From Aurantimicrobium sp. INA4 (GTDB taxonomy: Bacteria > Actinomycetota > Actinomycetes > Actinomycetales > Microbacteriaceae), in NCBI RefSeq assembly GCF_027924525.1, contig NZ_AP027040.1:1517032-1581031 (forward strand): a stretch of DNA of 64,000 nt, in the 5' to 3' direction. The notes below the pieces were generated by a model. The model had not been told where the DNA came from. It made no database searches and saw only the letters and a list, made by a program, of their open reading frames with translations. The position numbers and the translations under genes are program-made. Of the stretch, positions 34,569 to 44,302 are shown one piece after another (positions within the stretch are counted from its first letter, which is position 1; the number at the start of each line of letters is the position of its first letter).

Positions 34569-36440
34569 TTACTTAGCGTCTTTCTCAGACGATCCGTCAG
34601 CCTCGTCGTCTTCGACAACTTCAGCGTCGACAACATCATCATCAGAAGCAGCTTCGCCTTCAGGTGCGCTTTCGGCAGAAGCTTCTGCCTGGCCTGCAGC
34701 GTAGATTGCTTCACCGAGCTTGCCCTGGCTTTCGACGAGCTTGTCATATGCAGTCTTCACTGCGGCATCGTCGTCTCCAGCAAGTGCTGTCTTGAGTGCG
34801 TCGACATCGCCCTGAACTTCGTTCTTCACGTCTTCGGGGAGCTTGTCTTCGTTCTCCTTGATCAGCTTCTCGATGGAATAGACCATCTGCTCAGCACCGT
34901 TTCGGGTCTCTGCAGACTCGCGACGTGCCTTGTCTTCAGCTGCGTGCTCTTCAGCTTCGCGAACCATGCGCTCGATGTCTTCCTTAGGAAGAGACGAGCC
35001 ACCGGTGATCGTCATTGACTGCTCCTTACCGGTACCCTTGTCCTTAGCGGACACGTGCACGATACCGTTTGCGTCGATGTCGAAGGTGACCTCAACCTGA
35101 GGAACCCCACGAGGTGCTGGTGCGATACCGGTCAACTCGAAGTTTCCGAGCGACTTGTTGTCGCGAGTGAACTCACGCTCACCCTGGAACACCTGGATGG
35201 ATACCGAAGGCTGGTTGTCATCAGCTGTGGTGAAGGTTTCAGATCGCTTGGTCGGGATCGCAGTGTTGCGCTCGATTAGCTTGGTCATGATTCCACCCTT
35301 GGTCTCGATACCGAGGCTGAGGGGGGTGACGTCGATAAGCAGAACGTCCTTGCGCTCTCCACGCAGAACACCTGCCTGCAGTGCTGCACCAACGGCAACA
35401 ACTTCGTCAGGGTTCACGGTCTTGTTTGCTTCTTTGCCACCGGTGAGGCTCTTGACCAGTTCTGCCACTGCAGGCATACGGGTCGAACCACCCACGAGGA
35501 CAACGTGAGCAATGTCACTGACCTTGACTCCGGCTTCCTTGATGACATCCTCGAATGGCTTCTTGGTGCGAGCAATAAGGTCTTCGGTCATTGCTTCGAA
35601 CTGAGCACGAGTGAGGGTCTCGTCGAGGTTGGCTGGGCCATTCTCGGTCAGAGAGAGGTAAGGCAGCTGGATGCTGGTGCTCATGGAGGAGCTGAGCTCC
35701 TTCTTTGCCTGCTCTGCAGCTTCCTTCAAACGCTGGAGTGCAATCTTGTCCTTGGACACGTCAACACCAGTGGTCTCCTTGAACTTCTTGATCAGGTGAT
35801 CCACGATGCGCTGATCCCAGTCGTCACCACCGAGGCGGTTGTCACCGGAGGTTGCACGAACCTGGATGGTTGAGAAGTCGTCGTCCTTACCCACTTCAAG
35901 CAGTGAAACGTCGAAGGTTCCACCACCGAGGTCGAATACGAGGATGAGTTCGTCTTCTTTACCCTTGTCGAGGCCGTAGGCCAAAGCAGCTGCGGTGGGC
36001 TCGTTGATAATACGCAGAACGTTCAGACCTGCGATCTCACCGGCATCCTTGGTTGCCTGACGCTCAGCGTCGTTGAAGTAAGCGGGGACAGTGATAACTG
36101 CGTCGGTGACGGTGTCACCGAGGTAGGTCTCTGCGTCGCGCTTGAGCTTGCCCAAGATACGCGCAGAGATTTCTTGTGGGGTGTACTTCTTGTCGTCAAT
36201 AGATACGGTCCAGTCGGTACCGATGTGACGCTTGACGGAAGCGATGGTGCGGTCCACGTTGGTAACTGCCTGGCGCTTTGCTGGCTCTCCAACGAGTACT
36301 TCGCCATCCTTTGTGAAGGCGACTACCGAGGGGGTAGTACGGAAACCTTCAGCGTTGGCGATAACGGTGGGTTCTCCACCTTCGAGTACGGAAACAACCG
36401 AGTTGGTGGTTCCGAGGTCAATGCCTACTGCACGTGACAT
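34569..36440 (-). CDS. dnaK: Chaperone DnaK (Hsp70)
   Basis: Hsp70 chaperone of 623 residues that folds and protects proteins and acts as co-repressor with HspR. It begins with the phosphate-binding loop [20 protein letters not shown]. It has [33 protein letters not shown] and [13 protein letters not shown], then the substrate domain after [17 protein letters not shown]. The acidic tail ends in Glu/Asp-rich repeats. I chose ATG 36440, since AGGAG is about 9 nt upstream and the Hsp70 N-terminus begins there; the seven extra residues of the longer frame are not conserved. Confidence 0.97.
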   Translation of the reverse strand: MSRAVGIDLGTTNSVVSVLEGGEPTVIANAEGFRTTPSVVAFTKDGEVLVGEPAKRQAVTNVDRTIASVKRHIGTDWTVSIDDKKYTPQEISARILGKLKRDAETYLGDTVTDAVITVPAYFNDAERQATKDAGEIAGLNVLRIINEPTAAALAYGLDKGKEDELILVFDLGGGTFDVSLLEVGKDDDFSTIQVRATSGDNRLGGDDWDQRIVDHLIKKFKETTGVDVSKDKIALQRLKEAAEQAKKELSSSMSTSIQLPYLSLTENGPANLDETLTRAQFEAMTEDLIARTKKPFEDVIKEAGVKVSDIAHVVLVGGSTRMPAVAELVKSLTGGKEANKTVNPDEVVAVGAALQAGVLRGERKDVLLIDVTPLSLGIETKGGIMTKLIERNTAIPTKRSETFTTADDNQPSVSIQVFQGEREFTRDNKSLGNFELTGIAPAPRGVPQVEVTFDIDANGIVHVSAKDKGTGKEQSMTITGGSSLPKEDIERMVREAEEHAAEDKARRESAETRNGAEQMVYSIEKLIKENEDKLPEDVKNEVQGDVDALKTALAGDDDAAVKTAYDKLVESQGKLGEAIYAAGQAEASAESAPEGEAASDDDVVDAEVVEDDEADGSSEKDAK

Positions 36441-36520
36441 ATATGTGTTCTCCTTCTTCATTCCAGTGTGAGCTGGAAATTCCTTGTGTTTATGCGGTTT
36501 TCACCGAAGCTTGTTCAAGA

Positions 36521-36541
36521 CTTGAGTCGTGATATATCAAG
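36521..36541. promoter_or_regulatory. HAIR-like element upstream of dnaK (imperfect)
   Basis: CTTGAGT-N7-TATCAAG matches the HspR operator with two changes in the second arm. It lies 81-101 nt before the dnaK start. Confidence 0.6.
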
Positions 36542-36583
36542 TTTGCCACGGGGAATACACAACGTCAAGCGTTCACAGCAAAT

Positions 36584-36604
36584 CTTGAGCTTTCTCGACT
36601 CAAG
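36584..36604. promoter_or_regulatory. HAIR element upstream of dnaK
   Basis: CTTGAGC-N7-ACTCAAG matches the consensus with one change. It also lies only about 55 nt from the -10 of the divergent UMF1 transporter gene, so HspR could influence both. Confidence 0.85.
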
Positions 36605-36670
36605 TTTTTGTTTTGGGAGTGTTTACCCCGAGTTCTTCCCGCGGAGATACAGGAGGGGTACCCTAAACAC

Positions 36671-38047
36671 ATGTCAAGCACCGGTGCTGTTGAAGTCAAA
36701 ATCCCCCGCAAGCAAGTCATCTCGTGGGCTTTATGGGACTGGGGCACCTCCGCCTTCAGTGTGCTGATCACCACTTTCGTCTTTGCGCGTTACATCGTCT
36801 CCAGTTACTTCATCGACCCTGAGATCGTCAAAGCTTACGAATCAGCCGGGGGCGAAGGGGTTGCCACCGGGCCCGCGCTCGAAAACTTCCAGGCCGCCGA
36901 AGCCAACCTCACCAGCTGGGTGGGATGGGCGCTGGCCATAGGTGGCGTAGCAGTTGCCCTTGTTGCTCCGATTGTGGGCCAACGCACTGATGCCGGCGGT
37001 AAGCGCAAGCTGTGGCTGGGAATTAACACAGGTATTGTCATTGCGGCAACCTTTGGAATGTTCTTTGTAGAAGGAACCCCGCAGTTCTTCGTCATGGGCA
37101 TCGTTCTGTTGACCGTGGGTAACGTGTTCTACGAAATGGCGAATGTGAACTACAACGCCATGCTGCTGCAGGTGTCTACACCAAAAACCATGGGTCGTGT
37201 CTCGGGCTTCGGCTGGGGAATGGGATATTTCGGTGGAATCTTTGTTCTCCTGATTGCCCTCGTTGGCTTCGTGCTCGGCGACCCTCCCTATTGGTTTGGA
37301 ATCACTACAGAAGCCGGCATGAACATTCGCGCCGTCACGGTACTGGCTGCGGTGTGGGCTTTAGTTTTCTCGCTCCCGGTTTTGTTCAATGTTCCAGAGA
37401 ACACCGCAACGACTCCAGGCCACAAAGCGGGAATCATCGAGTCCTACAAAATCTTGTTCCGCAAAATTGCAGACCTGTATAAGAACGCACGCCCCACCTT
37501 CTACTTCCTTCTCGCTAGCGCCGTATTCCGCGATGGTCTTGCAGCCGTCTTTGCTTTTGGAGGCATCCTGGCAGGAACAGTCTTTGGGCTCAGTTTCACA
37601 GAAGTGATTCTCTTCGCCATCGGAGGCAACCTGGTCGCAGGTATTGGTGTTCTGTTCTCTGGTTGGATCGACGACAAGATCGGCTCTAAGCGTGTCATCG
37701 TGATTGCTCTTGCCGGGCTCGTTGTCACTGGTATTGCGCTGTTCTTCTTCCACGACGGCGGGGCAACCGCCTTCTGGATTGGCGGTCTGATGCTGACGTT
37801 CTTCGTTGGGCCCGCGCAAGCTTCAGCTCGTGCCTACCTTGGACACCTCGCACCTGAAGGCCAGGAAGGTGAGATCTTTGGTCTCTACGCCACAACAGGT
37901 CGTGCGGTGAGCTTCCTTGCTCCCTCGCTCTTTGCACTGTTCGTCCTGCTTGGTGGTGCCACCTACTTCGGCATCCTCGGCATCGTGGTTGTGCTTCTTG
38001 CTGGACTTTTGCTCATGTTGCCCCTTCGGGCAAAGTTCATTCGCTAA
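36671..38047 (+). CDS. UMF1-family MFS transporter
   Basis: Membrane transporter of 458 residues with about 12 helices. The start KQVISWALWDWGTSAFSVL and YEMANVNYNAMLLQVSTP are hallmarks of the UMF1 family (related to yeast Atg22). The substrate is unknown; vacuolar Atg22 exports amino acids. TACCCT (36659-36664) stands 6 nt before ATG 36671. A GGAGG at 36652-36656 would then lie upstream of the transcript start, unless a longer mRNA is also made. It is divergent from dnaK. Confidence 0.9.
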   Translation: MSSTGAVEVKIPRKQVISWALWDWGTSAFSVLITTFVFARYIVSSYFIDPEIVKAYESAGGEGVATGPALENFQAAEANLTSWVGWALAIGGVAVALVAPIVGQRTDAGGKRKLWLGINTGIVIAATFGMFFVEGTPQFFVMGIVLLTVGNVFYEMANVNYNAMLLQVSTPKTMGRVSGFGWGMGYFGGIFVLLIALVGFVLGDPPYWFGITTEAGMNIRAVTVLAAVWALVFSLPVLFNVPENTATTPGHKAGIIESYKILFRKIADLYKNARPTFYFLLASAVFRDGLAAVFAFGGILAGTVFGLSFTEVILFAIGGNLVAGIGVLFSGWIDDKIGSKRVIVIALAGLVVTGIALFFFHDGGATAFWIGGLMLTFFVGPAQASARAYLGHLAPEGQEGEIFGLYATTGRAVSFLAPSLFALFVLLGGATYFGILGIVVVLLAGLLLMLPLRAKFIR

Positions 38048-39135
38048 CGCGGATAAGGAGCTCGCCCATATTGCTGTGGGGCATAGTCCACATCAACCCC
38101 GAGCTGCGCAGCAGCACGAAGAGCAAAGTGTGGATCGCGCAGGTGTTCCCGTCCGAGCATGACAGCGTCGGCGCGACCTGAGGCAATAATGTCGTTTGCC
38201 TGCTCGGCAGTCGTAATCATTCCTACGGCACTGGTAGGTAGGTGAGCATGCTCTTTCACATAGTGAGCAAGAGGTACTTGGTATCCCGGGCCAACAGGAA
38301 TCTTGGCACCAGCGATAAGACCGCCGGTTGAAATATCAACCGTGTCAGCACCTAAGTCCTTCACCCAGTCGGTGACAATGCTCGTCTCTTCTTCATTCCA
38401 GCCGCCTTCAACCCAGTCAGTTGCTGAGAATCGAACAAACAACACGATCTCTTCGCCCACTTCTGTGCGCACAGCTCGAACAATATCGAGCAGAAGTCGC
38501 GCGCGGTTCTTGAGCGGGCCACCGAAATCATCCGTGCGCTCATTCGTGAGTGGTGAGAGGAATTCGTGAATGAGATATCCGTGTGCGGAGTGAATCTCCA
38601 GAACCTGGAACCCCGCTTCCACAGCACGGCGAGCTGCTGAAGCAAAATCAGCAACAACCTGCGAGATCTGCTCAGCTGTCATTGCTTGTGCTTGGGCGTA
38701 TCCCTCAAATGCATTAGCTGAAGGACCTAGCGGAATCCAACCACCCTCTTCTACGGGTACTGTGCCGTCAATTCCGGGATATCCCCAACCGGGATACGTG
38801 GATGCTTTGCGGCCTGCGTGTGCCAGTTGAATTCCGGGGACAACACCGTTTGCTGCCATGAAGGACACAATCGGGGTGAATGCTGCGACCTGGTCATCAT
38901 TCCAGATACCTAAGTCGTGGAAAGAAATACGACCTTCAGGATTTACTGCCGTAGCTTCAACGATGATGAGCCCGGCACCGCCGAGAGAAAGTGCGCCGTA
39001 ATGAGCGCGGTGGAAGTCAGTGGGAACACCATCTTTACCTAGTGCGCTGTACATGCACATTGGTGGAACCCATACCCGGTTACGGATAGTGAGATGACGA
39101 AGTGTGATCGGTGTGAACAAAGTGGGTGCGTTCAT
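38044..39135 (-). CDS. NADH:flavin oxidoreductase (old yellow enzyme, YqjM type)
   Basis: FMN-dependent ene-reductase of 363 residues. It begins LFTPITLRHLTIRNRVWVPPMCMYSA. The active-site pair falls in EIHSAHGYLIHEFLSPLTN, and GMITTAEQANDIIASGRADAVMLGRE forms the FMN phosphate site. The thermophilic/YqjM-like subgroup is suggested by the early CMYSA motif. It reduces activated C=C bonds of unsaturated carbonyls. TAGCGT (39142-39147, minus strand) is 6 nt before ATG. It lies directly after the carotenoid cluster but has its own promoter; a role in carotenoid metabolism is not supported. It overlaps the UMF1 gene end by 4 bp. Confidence 0.92.
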   Translation of the reverse strand: MNAPTLFTPITLRHLTIRNRVWVPPMCMYSALGKDGVPTDFHRAHYGALSLGGAGLIIVEATAVNPEGRISFHDLGIWNDDQVAAFTPIVSFMAANGVVPGIQLAHAGRKASTYPGWGYPGIDGTVPVEEGGWIPLGPSANAFEGYAQAQAMTAEQISQVVADFASAARRAVEAGFQVLEIHSAHGYLIHEFLSPLTNERTDDFGGPLKNRARLLLDIVRAVRTEVGEEIVLFVRFSATDWVEGGWNEEETSIVTDWVKDLGADTVDISTGGLIAGAKIPVGPGYQVPLAHYVKEHAHLPTSAVGMITTAEQANDIIASGRADAVMLGREHLRDPHFALRAAAQLGVDVDYAPQQYGRAPYPR

Positions 39136-39161
39136 AGCTCCACGCTACCGGGGGAACAGGG

Positions 39162-40043
39162 CTACCCCTGCTGCAGTGCAGTGATCAACAGCATGCAGAT
39201 AACAAACCCGGCAAAGAAGTTAATACCCAAAAACTTCTTCCAACCTCGGTTAGCCTGCTCACAGTCGGCATCCTTCAAATTCCTAAATGGCCACACCATC
39301 AAGACATACGGAACCGCAGTCGCAGCCGCGACCCAGTAATACCAGGAAGGGTCGGAAAAGAAAGCTCCGGAAAGAATCAGTACTCCAGCGAGCGTGTAAC
39401 ACCCCAGCGCGAACCGTGTTGTGTTGGCTGCGCCAAAGACTGTTGCAATGGACGAGAGCTGTGCTTCGCGGTCAGCTTGAATGTCTTGAATAGCCCCGAA
39501 AGCATGTGATGCCATTCCCCAGAGGAAGAACGCATTCAAGATGAGCCAGAGCGAAGGAGTGACATTAGCCCCTGCCATCATCACACCAAACACCGCAGGG
39601 CTTACAAAGTGGGTCGCGCTGGTCATAGAGTCCAGGACGGGAATCTCCTTGAAGCGCAGCCCCTTTATTGAATACGCCACCACAGCAAACATGCTGACGG
39701 CCAGAGTGATGTTGGACTCGAAATTCCCGATCGAAACGAGATAGACAAGGAAGGGAACGTTCGTGATCACAACAGCCCACAACGTCACCTTGTGAAGACT
39801 GCGATCGAGAACAGCGCCCTCAACTCCGCCCTTGCGAGGGTTGCGCAAGTCTGACTCGTAATCAAAGACATCGTTGATGCCATACATCGCGAGGTTGTAA
39901 GGGATGAGGAAGAAGATTGTTCCCACAATCAATACGGCGTCAACGCGGCCAGTCGTGAAAAAGTACGCTGCGGCGAAAGGGAAGGCCGTGTTTACCCAGG
40001 ACAGTGGGCGCGAGGAAACGAAGAGTTGTTTCAGGGTGTTCAT
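39162..40043 (-). CDS. crtEb: Lycopene elongase (UbiA-family prenyltransferase)
   Basis: Membrane prenyltransferase of 293 residues with about 8 helices that adds two C5 units to lycopene to give a C50 carotenoid. The first Asp-rich motif is YGINDVFDYESD, the second DIQADREAQ. I chose ATG 40043, which overlaps the crtYf stop as ATGA. It is the last gene of crtE-B-I-Ye-Yf-Eb, the order known from Corynebacterium (without its transporter). Strong support comes from this context, since UbiA homologues have many substrates. Confidence 0.9.
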   Translation of the reverse strand: MNTLKQLFVSSRPLSWVNTAFPFAAAYFFTTGRVDAVLIVGTIFFLIPYNLAMYGINDVFDYESDLRNPRKGGVEGAVLDRSLHKVTLWAVVITNVPFLVYLVSIGNFESNITLAVSMFAVVAYSIKGLRFKEIPVLDSMTSATHFVSPAVFGVMMAGANVTPSLWLILNAFFLWGMASHAFGAIQDIQADREAQLSSIATVFGAANTTRFALGCYTLAGVLILSGAFFSDPSWYYWVAAATAVPYVLMVWPFRNLKDADCEQANRGWKKFLGINFFAGFVICMLLITALQQG

Positions 40044-40363
40044 CTCTTCTTCCATGTTCCCAACAAAATCCACAGCGCTGGCAGAATCATGACCCCCGCG
40101 AGGGTGTACGCAAAGTCCTCTATCGGAGCGATGCCGATATATGCCCCCAGTAAAGTGCTGGGGTCATAAGCCACGAGTCCAACCCCAATGATGACGTTGT
40201 CGAAAATCGCCGTCGTGATGAGCATGACAGCCAGGATGAGCCCCAGAACCTTATAGAGCTTGCGGCCAACCTCAACACCGCGGCGAGCGCTGACCACATA
40301 AGCAATGACCATGAACCACAAGGCGAGGCCAAGAAAGACGGTATTGAGCAGAGCGTAGGTCAC
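40040..40363 (-). CDS. crtYf: C50 carotenoid cyclase subunit (CrtYf type)
   Basis: Small membrane protein of 107 residues with three helices, one half of the heterodimeric carotenoid cyclase of actinobacteria. The LLGAYIGIAPIEDFAYTLA motif is typical of lycopene cyclase domains. It works with the preceding gene product on the C50 intermediate made by the elongase. Overlaps of 4 nt on both sides indicate coupled translation. Whether epsilon, gamma or beta rings are made cannot be told from sequence. Confidence 0.88.
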   Translation of the reverse strand: MTYALLNTVFLGLALWFMVIAYVVSARRGVEVGRKLYKVLGLILAVMLITTAIFDNVIIGVGLVAYDPSTLLGAYIGIAPIEDFAYTLAGVMILPALWILLGTWKKR

Positions 40364-40671
40364 TTTTTCACCACATTAGTGAAGGCGGAGAAAACGTTCA
40401 TGGTCATGTAACACAGCAGGGTCAAGAAGAACACTTCTTCGAGAGGGAGCTCCGGGGCCAGCAGGATTCCTGTCATCCAGGGCCCTTCACCTCGGAAGAA
40501 AACTCCGGCATCAATCCCGACAAGATCCCAGCTGAGGAAGAACACCAGCCCGGTGGCCAGCACCACAGTTGCGCGTCTGGCATCTTGCCAAAAGAACAAC
40601 GTGTGGCGTCTATCCAGCAAAATCATGCCGGTGATAGACACCAGCAAAGCTGCGAGATAGAGAAAACCCAT
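40360..40671 (-). CDS. crtYe: C50 carotenoid cyclase subunit (CrtYe type)
   Basis: The other half of the cyclase, 103 residues and three helices. ILLAPELPLEEVFFLTLLCY holds the conserved PxE(E)xxF motif of the lycopene cyclase fold, and LDRRHTLFFWQDARR is a typical loop. It starts 5 nt after crtI. Confidence 0.88.
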   Translation of the reverse strand: MGFLYLAALLVSITGMILLDRRHTLFFWQDARRATVVLATGLVFFLSWDLVGIDAGVFFRGEGPWMTGILLAPELPLEEVFFLTLLCYMTMNVFSAFTNVVKK

Positions 40672-40676
40672 GGGTA

Positions 40677-42290
40677 CTAAGCAGTTTTATCGACCGTGGG
40701 AAACAGGGGTTCTGGCAGCGGTTCTGTGGAGGTGTCTCCGCGCAGGCGCTTGACCAAAATTTCTGCACTGATCAAACACATAGGCAAACCGATGCCAGGA
40801 ATGGTTGTTCCCCCTGTGTAGTAGAGGTCTTGAACTTTCTTGGAGATGTTGCCCGAACGGAAGAACGCGCTCTGGGAAAGGATGTGGCTGGGGCCAAGTG
40901 CTCCACCCATCCAGGAGTTGAGGTCGTTGGCGAAGTCTGCTGGTCCCACCGTTTTGCGAACAATGATGCGCTCAGCAAGGTCTGGAATTCCTGCCCAGAC
41001 AGAGATTTGTTTGATGACCTTGTCTGCGACTGCTTCGACCTGCTTGCTTCCCTTGCCATCAATGCCACCCTTACCAATGGAAACATCAGCGGGAATGGGG
41101 ACAAGGATGAAGAGGTTCGTGTCTCCCTTGGGTGCTACACCGTTGTCTGTTGCACTGGGCTTACAAACATAAATGTTCGCAGGGTCGGGAACAGAGGTGG
41201 GCTGGTCAAAGATTTTGGCAAAGTCCCCCTCCCAGTCATTGGTGAAGAAAAGGGTGTGGTGTTCCAACTCAGGAACATCACCCTTGACTCCTAAGTAGAC
41301 GAGCACAGCACTGGGGCCTGAAACTTTCTTCTCCCAGTAGCTTTCTCCATAGGTTTGCAACGCTTCAGGAAGAAGCTGTGTTTCCGTGAAGTGGAGGTCT
41401 GCAGCTGAGACAACGATGTCGGCTGGGATAGTCGTCACGCTCTTTGATTTACCTTTGGTGTATTCAACCCCAACAGCCTTTGCCTTAGTTTTGTGCCCGG
41501 CAGGGTTGACGGTGGTGAGAATCTTGCTCACATTAGCTTCAGTGATGAGGTTCACGCCTTCGGCGAGCGCGATGTCGCGAATACTTTCAATGACACGATT
41601 GAAGCCGCCTTGTGCATAGAGCACACCATCTTCAAGATCGAGGTAGCTCATCAAGTGATACATCGAAGGGGTGATGTAGGGGCTGGAGCCGAGGAACACT
41701 GCAGGGTATCCGAGAATCTGTTGCAGTCTGGGGTCGCTGACGTGACGGGCTGCAAACTTGTAGAGGGACTCGTTCAACAGCTTGGCAAGTTTGGGTGTGC
41801 GGCTCAGAACATCAGAACGAAGCAGTGGGCTGTACTTCTCAAAGCTCGTGTAGAGGAAACGCTTCTTGGCGATCTCGTAAGTATCTTTTGCGGAGTCGAG
41901 GTAGCGCTCCATCGCAGGACGTGAGCCTGGCTCGATTTCTTCAAAGAGCGCGAGGTTGTCTTCACGATTGTCGAGAACGTCAATGGGGCGAGCTGGGTAG
42001 ACGCCGTCGTCTTCACACAGCACGCGGTATCCAGGGTTGAGTTTGGTGAGGGTTAGCTGTTCCTCACTCGAGGTGCCCATGAGCTTGTAGAAGTGATCAA
42101 AAACTTCTGGCATGAGATACCAGGAAGGGCCGGTGTCGAAGCGGAATCCGTCTTTTTCCCAGTTTCCTGCACGGCCACCGACGTTTTTGTGCTTCTCAAG
42201 CAGGGTTACCTGATACCCGTCTCGGGCAAGAAGAGCTGCCGAGGCCAGGCCGGCGATACCGCCACCAATGATCACTACGGATTTGGTCAT
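40677..42290 (-). CDS. crtI: Phytoene desaturase
   Basis: FAD-dependent desaturase of 537 residues that converts phytoene to lycopene in four steps. The FAD Rossmann motif is IGGGIAGLASAALLARDGY (about 7-25), followed by VGGRAGNWEKDGFRFDTGPS. The C-terminal block PGIGLPMCLISAEILVKRL is the carotenoid desaturase signature. Its start overlaps the crtB stop by 4 nt. Confidence 0.95.
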   Translation of the reverse strand: MTKSVVIIGGGIAGLASAALLARDGYQVTLLEKHKNVGGRAGNWEKDGFRFDTGPSWYLMPEVFDHFYKLMGTSSEEQLTLTKLNPGYRVLCEDDGVYPARPIDVLDNREDNLALFEEIEPGSRPAMERYLDSAKDTYEIAKKRFLYTSFEKYSPLLRSDVLSRTPKLAKLLNESLYKFAARHVSDPRLQQILGYPAVFLGSSPYITPSMYHLMSYLDLEDGVLYAQGGFNRVIESIRDIALAEGVNLITEANVSKILTTVNPAGHKTKAKAVGVEYTKGKSKSVTTIPADIVVSAADLHFTETQLLPEALQTYGESYWEKKVSGPSAVLVYLGVKGDVPELEHHTLFFTNDWEGDFAKIFDQPTSVPDPANIYVCKPSATDNGVAPKGDTNLFILVPIPADVSIGKGGIDGKGSKQVEAVADKVIKQISVWAGIPDLAERIIVRKTVGPADFANDLNSWMGGALGPSHILSQSAFFRSGNISKKVQDLYYTGGTTIPGIGLPMCLISAEILVKRLRGDTSTEPLPEPLFPTVDKTA

Positions 42291-43201
42291 GAGGTTTTTC
42301 CTAACAGTGCTGCAAGTGCGAGGCGGGCCTTGACGAGTGTCGGCACGCTCACGCGGGTGTGCTTCAGTTCAGAGGCAGGAGTGCGAGCAATCCTGCGGTT
42401 GAGTTCAGCAAAAAGATTTTGAGCCAATGCAACAGCCCTGCGGCTTGTTGAAGGCAGGAACGGGACGATGGCTCCCGAGATTGCAAGATCAGAATCGATG
42501 TCTGCAACCAGGCGAACCTTGTCTTCTTCCGTGAAGGTCGCAATGTTGATTCCGGGGAAATAGCTCCGACCAAGGGCGTCCACGTCCGCGCTGAGGTCAC
42601 GCAGGAAGTTCACCTTCTGGAATGCGGCACCGAGCTTGCGTGCCCCCATCACAAACGTGTCATTTTGTTCAGGGGTGATGTCCTGACCGCGCAGGAAAGC
42701 TTTCAAACACATCAGGCCCACAACTTCTGCAGAGCCATAGACATACTCATCGAAACTTTCGGGAGTGTGGGTGACCCGCGTGATGTCGACCCGCATCGAG
42801 GTGAAGAAGGGTCGCGTGAGATCAGGTTCAATTCCTGTCCTGCGGGCAGTCAAGGCAAAAGCGTGCACCACGAGGTTGGTGCTGTAGCCGCGTCGCATGG
42901 CCGCTTCAGTTTCTGTTTCGAGCTCGTCGAGGAGGCGACGTATGTCTTTCTCGCTCACACCGGCATACGCAGCGACGCCGTCGACAATCTCATCGGCTAG
43001 ACGAACCAAGCCATAGATGTTCTCAACATCTTGGCGAACCCCTTTGCCTAACAGTCTGGCCGCAAGACCGAAGGAGGTGGAGTATTCGCGAATAATCATG
43101 CTCGCGGTTTGCTCTGCGACACGGTCGTAGAGTGCACTTTGCCTGGTGGGCTGTTCGCTTACGGGCACGGAGGCGTCCTGGACTAGCTTGTCGTGGCTCA
43201 T
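42287..43201 (-). CDS. crtB: Phytoene synthase
   Basis: Head-to-head condensing enzyme of 304 residues that joins two GGPP into phytoene. The first Asp-rich motif is GLVRLADEIVDG and the second is NFLRDLSADVDALGR. YGSAEVVGLMCLKAF is the conserved helix. It overlaps both neighbours by 4 nt. Confidence 0.95.
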   Translation of the reverse strand: MSHDKLVQDASVPVSEQPTRQSALYDRVAEQTASMIIREYSTSFGLAARLLGKGVRQDVENIYGLVRLADEIVDGVAAYAGVSEKDIRRLLDELETETEAAMRRGYSTNLVVHAFALTARRTGIEPDLTRPFFTSMRVDITRVTHTPESFDEYVYGSAEVVGLMCLKAFLRGQDITPEQNDTFVMGARKLGAAFQKVNFLRDLSADVDALGRSYFPGINIATFTEEDKVRLVADIDSDLAISGAIVPFLPSTSRRAVALAQNLFAELNRRIARTPASELKHTRVSVPTLVKARLALAALLGKTS

Positions 43202-44268
43202 CGCACGCGCTCCACAACCGCGGTGACCAGGGGAGTGAGCTGGTCAATTAGTGCCTGAGGAATACCTGCACCGTGCAATGCAGCGACGGCTTCGTCTGCG
43301 TAGTCGGAAGCAAGTCGCTGGGTGTATTGCTTTGCTCCGGTTCGCTCCAAGACCTCACGCACTGTTGCAGCTTCCTCATCAGAGAGGGTGCTGTCGCCAA
43401 CGAGGTGGGAAATGTTCTTCCATTCGGCTGTTTGTGACGCGAAAGCGATTAGTGCCGTGCGCTTTCCTTCGCGAAGGTCGCCGAGTGTGGTTTTTCCAGT
43501 CGAAGCTTCGTTTCCAAAAACGCCCAACAGGTCATCGACGACTTGATAGGCAATACCGATATTTCGACCGAACTCTCCAAGAGCAGCAATGACCTCGTGC
43601 GTGGCACCGGCAAGCAGAGCTCCTGCTTGTAGGGGTGCCTCGAAGGAATACACCGCGGTCTTGAGGCGCTCCATGTGAACAATCTCTTCAATGCTGGGCA
43701 TTCCGGAATAGAGCGAGAAGTCCACGTCAATGAGTTCACCAGCTGCCGAATCAAAAACGGCGCGGTCAAGCAATTCAACGAGTGCGTCACGAACCTGCGG
43801 GTTTGCACTCGCTCTTTCCATGAGTCGGAACGATCCCGTCAGAGCAAGGTCTCCTGCGATGACCGCAACAGACATTCCTCGGTGTTCTGCCGTGGGCAGC
43901 GACAGGCCCGCGGTCTGTGCCACATCACGGTAGCTTCCGGAAACGTTTGGAATTCCACGGCGAACAAAGTCGCGGTCGACCACATCATCGTGAACAATGA
44001 GCGCGGTATGGAGAAGTTCGAAGGAGGCACCTACATGCGCAGCCGAACGTAGATCAGATCCGCCCAGTGCGGTGTAGGCCGTCATCACCATTTGTGGGCG
44101 GAAACGCTTTCCACCTGACGCATTGGAACGTAGTGTCTTCCACAACGCCTCATAGGCAGGTGCGAGTGTGGCAGCCCGTTGAGTGGATAGGCTAAAGAAG
44201 CGATCGAGAACCTCTTCAACGAGCGCAAGGTGGCGCGTCATCTCGGCTTCTTGGCTGGGAATGCTCAC
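43198..44268 (-). CDS. crtE: Geranylgeranyl diphosphate synthase
   Basis: Polyprenyl synthetase of 356 residues that makes the C20 precursor from IPP and allylic diphosphates. The first Asp-rich motif is HDDVVDRD (DDVVD at 94-98), with GGKRFRPQ upstream and DDLLGVFG as the second. The start is GTG 44268; TAGTCT (44275-44280, minus strand) lies exactly 6 nt upstream, so the operon mRNA is probably leaderless at its 5' end. It is divergent from idi across only 34 bp. Confidence 0.93.
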   Translation of the reverse strand: MSIPSQEAEMTRHLALVEEVLDRFFSLSTQRAATLAPAYEALWKTLRSNASGGKRFRPQMVMTAYTALGGSDLRSAAHVGASFELLHTALIVHDDVVDRDFVRRGIPNVSGSYRDVAQTAGLSLPTAEHRGMSVAVIAGDLALTGSFRLMERASANPQVRDALVELLDRAVFDSAAGELIDVDFSLYSGMPSIEEIVHMERLKTAVYSFEAPLQAGALLAGATHEVIAALGEFGRNIGIAYQVVDDLLGVFGNEASTGKTTLGDLREGKRTALIAFASQTAEWKNISHLVGDSTLSDEEAATVREVLERTGAKQYTQRLASDYADEAVAALHGAGIPQALIDQLTPLVTAVVERVR

Positions 44269-44302
44269 TACTCCAGACTAACTGACCGAACAGGAGCAAA
44301 AC

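Noticed and set aside
34075..34704. Plus-strand frame of 209 codons opposite grpE/dnaK
   Set aside because: Shadow frame across two real genes with low-complexity Ser/Ala translation.
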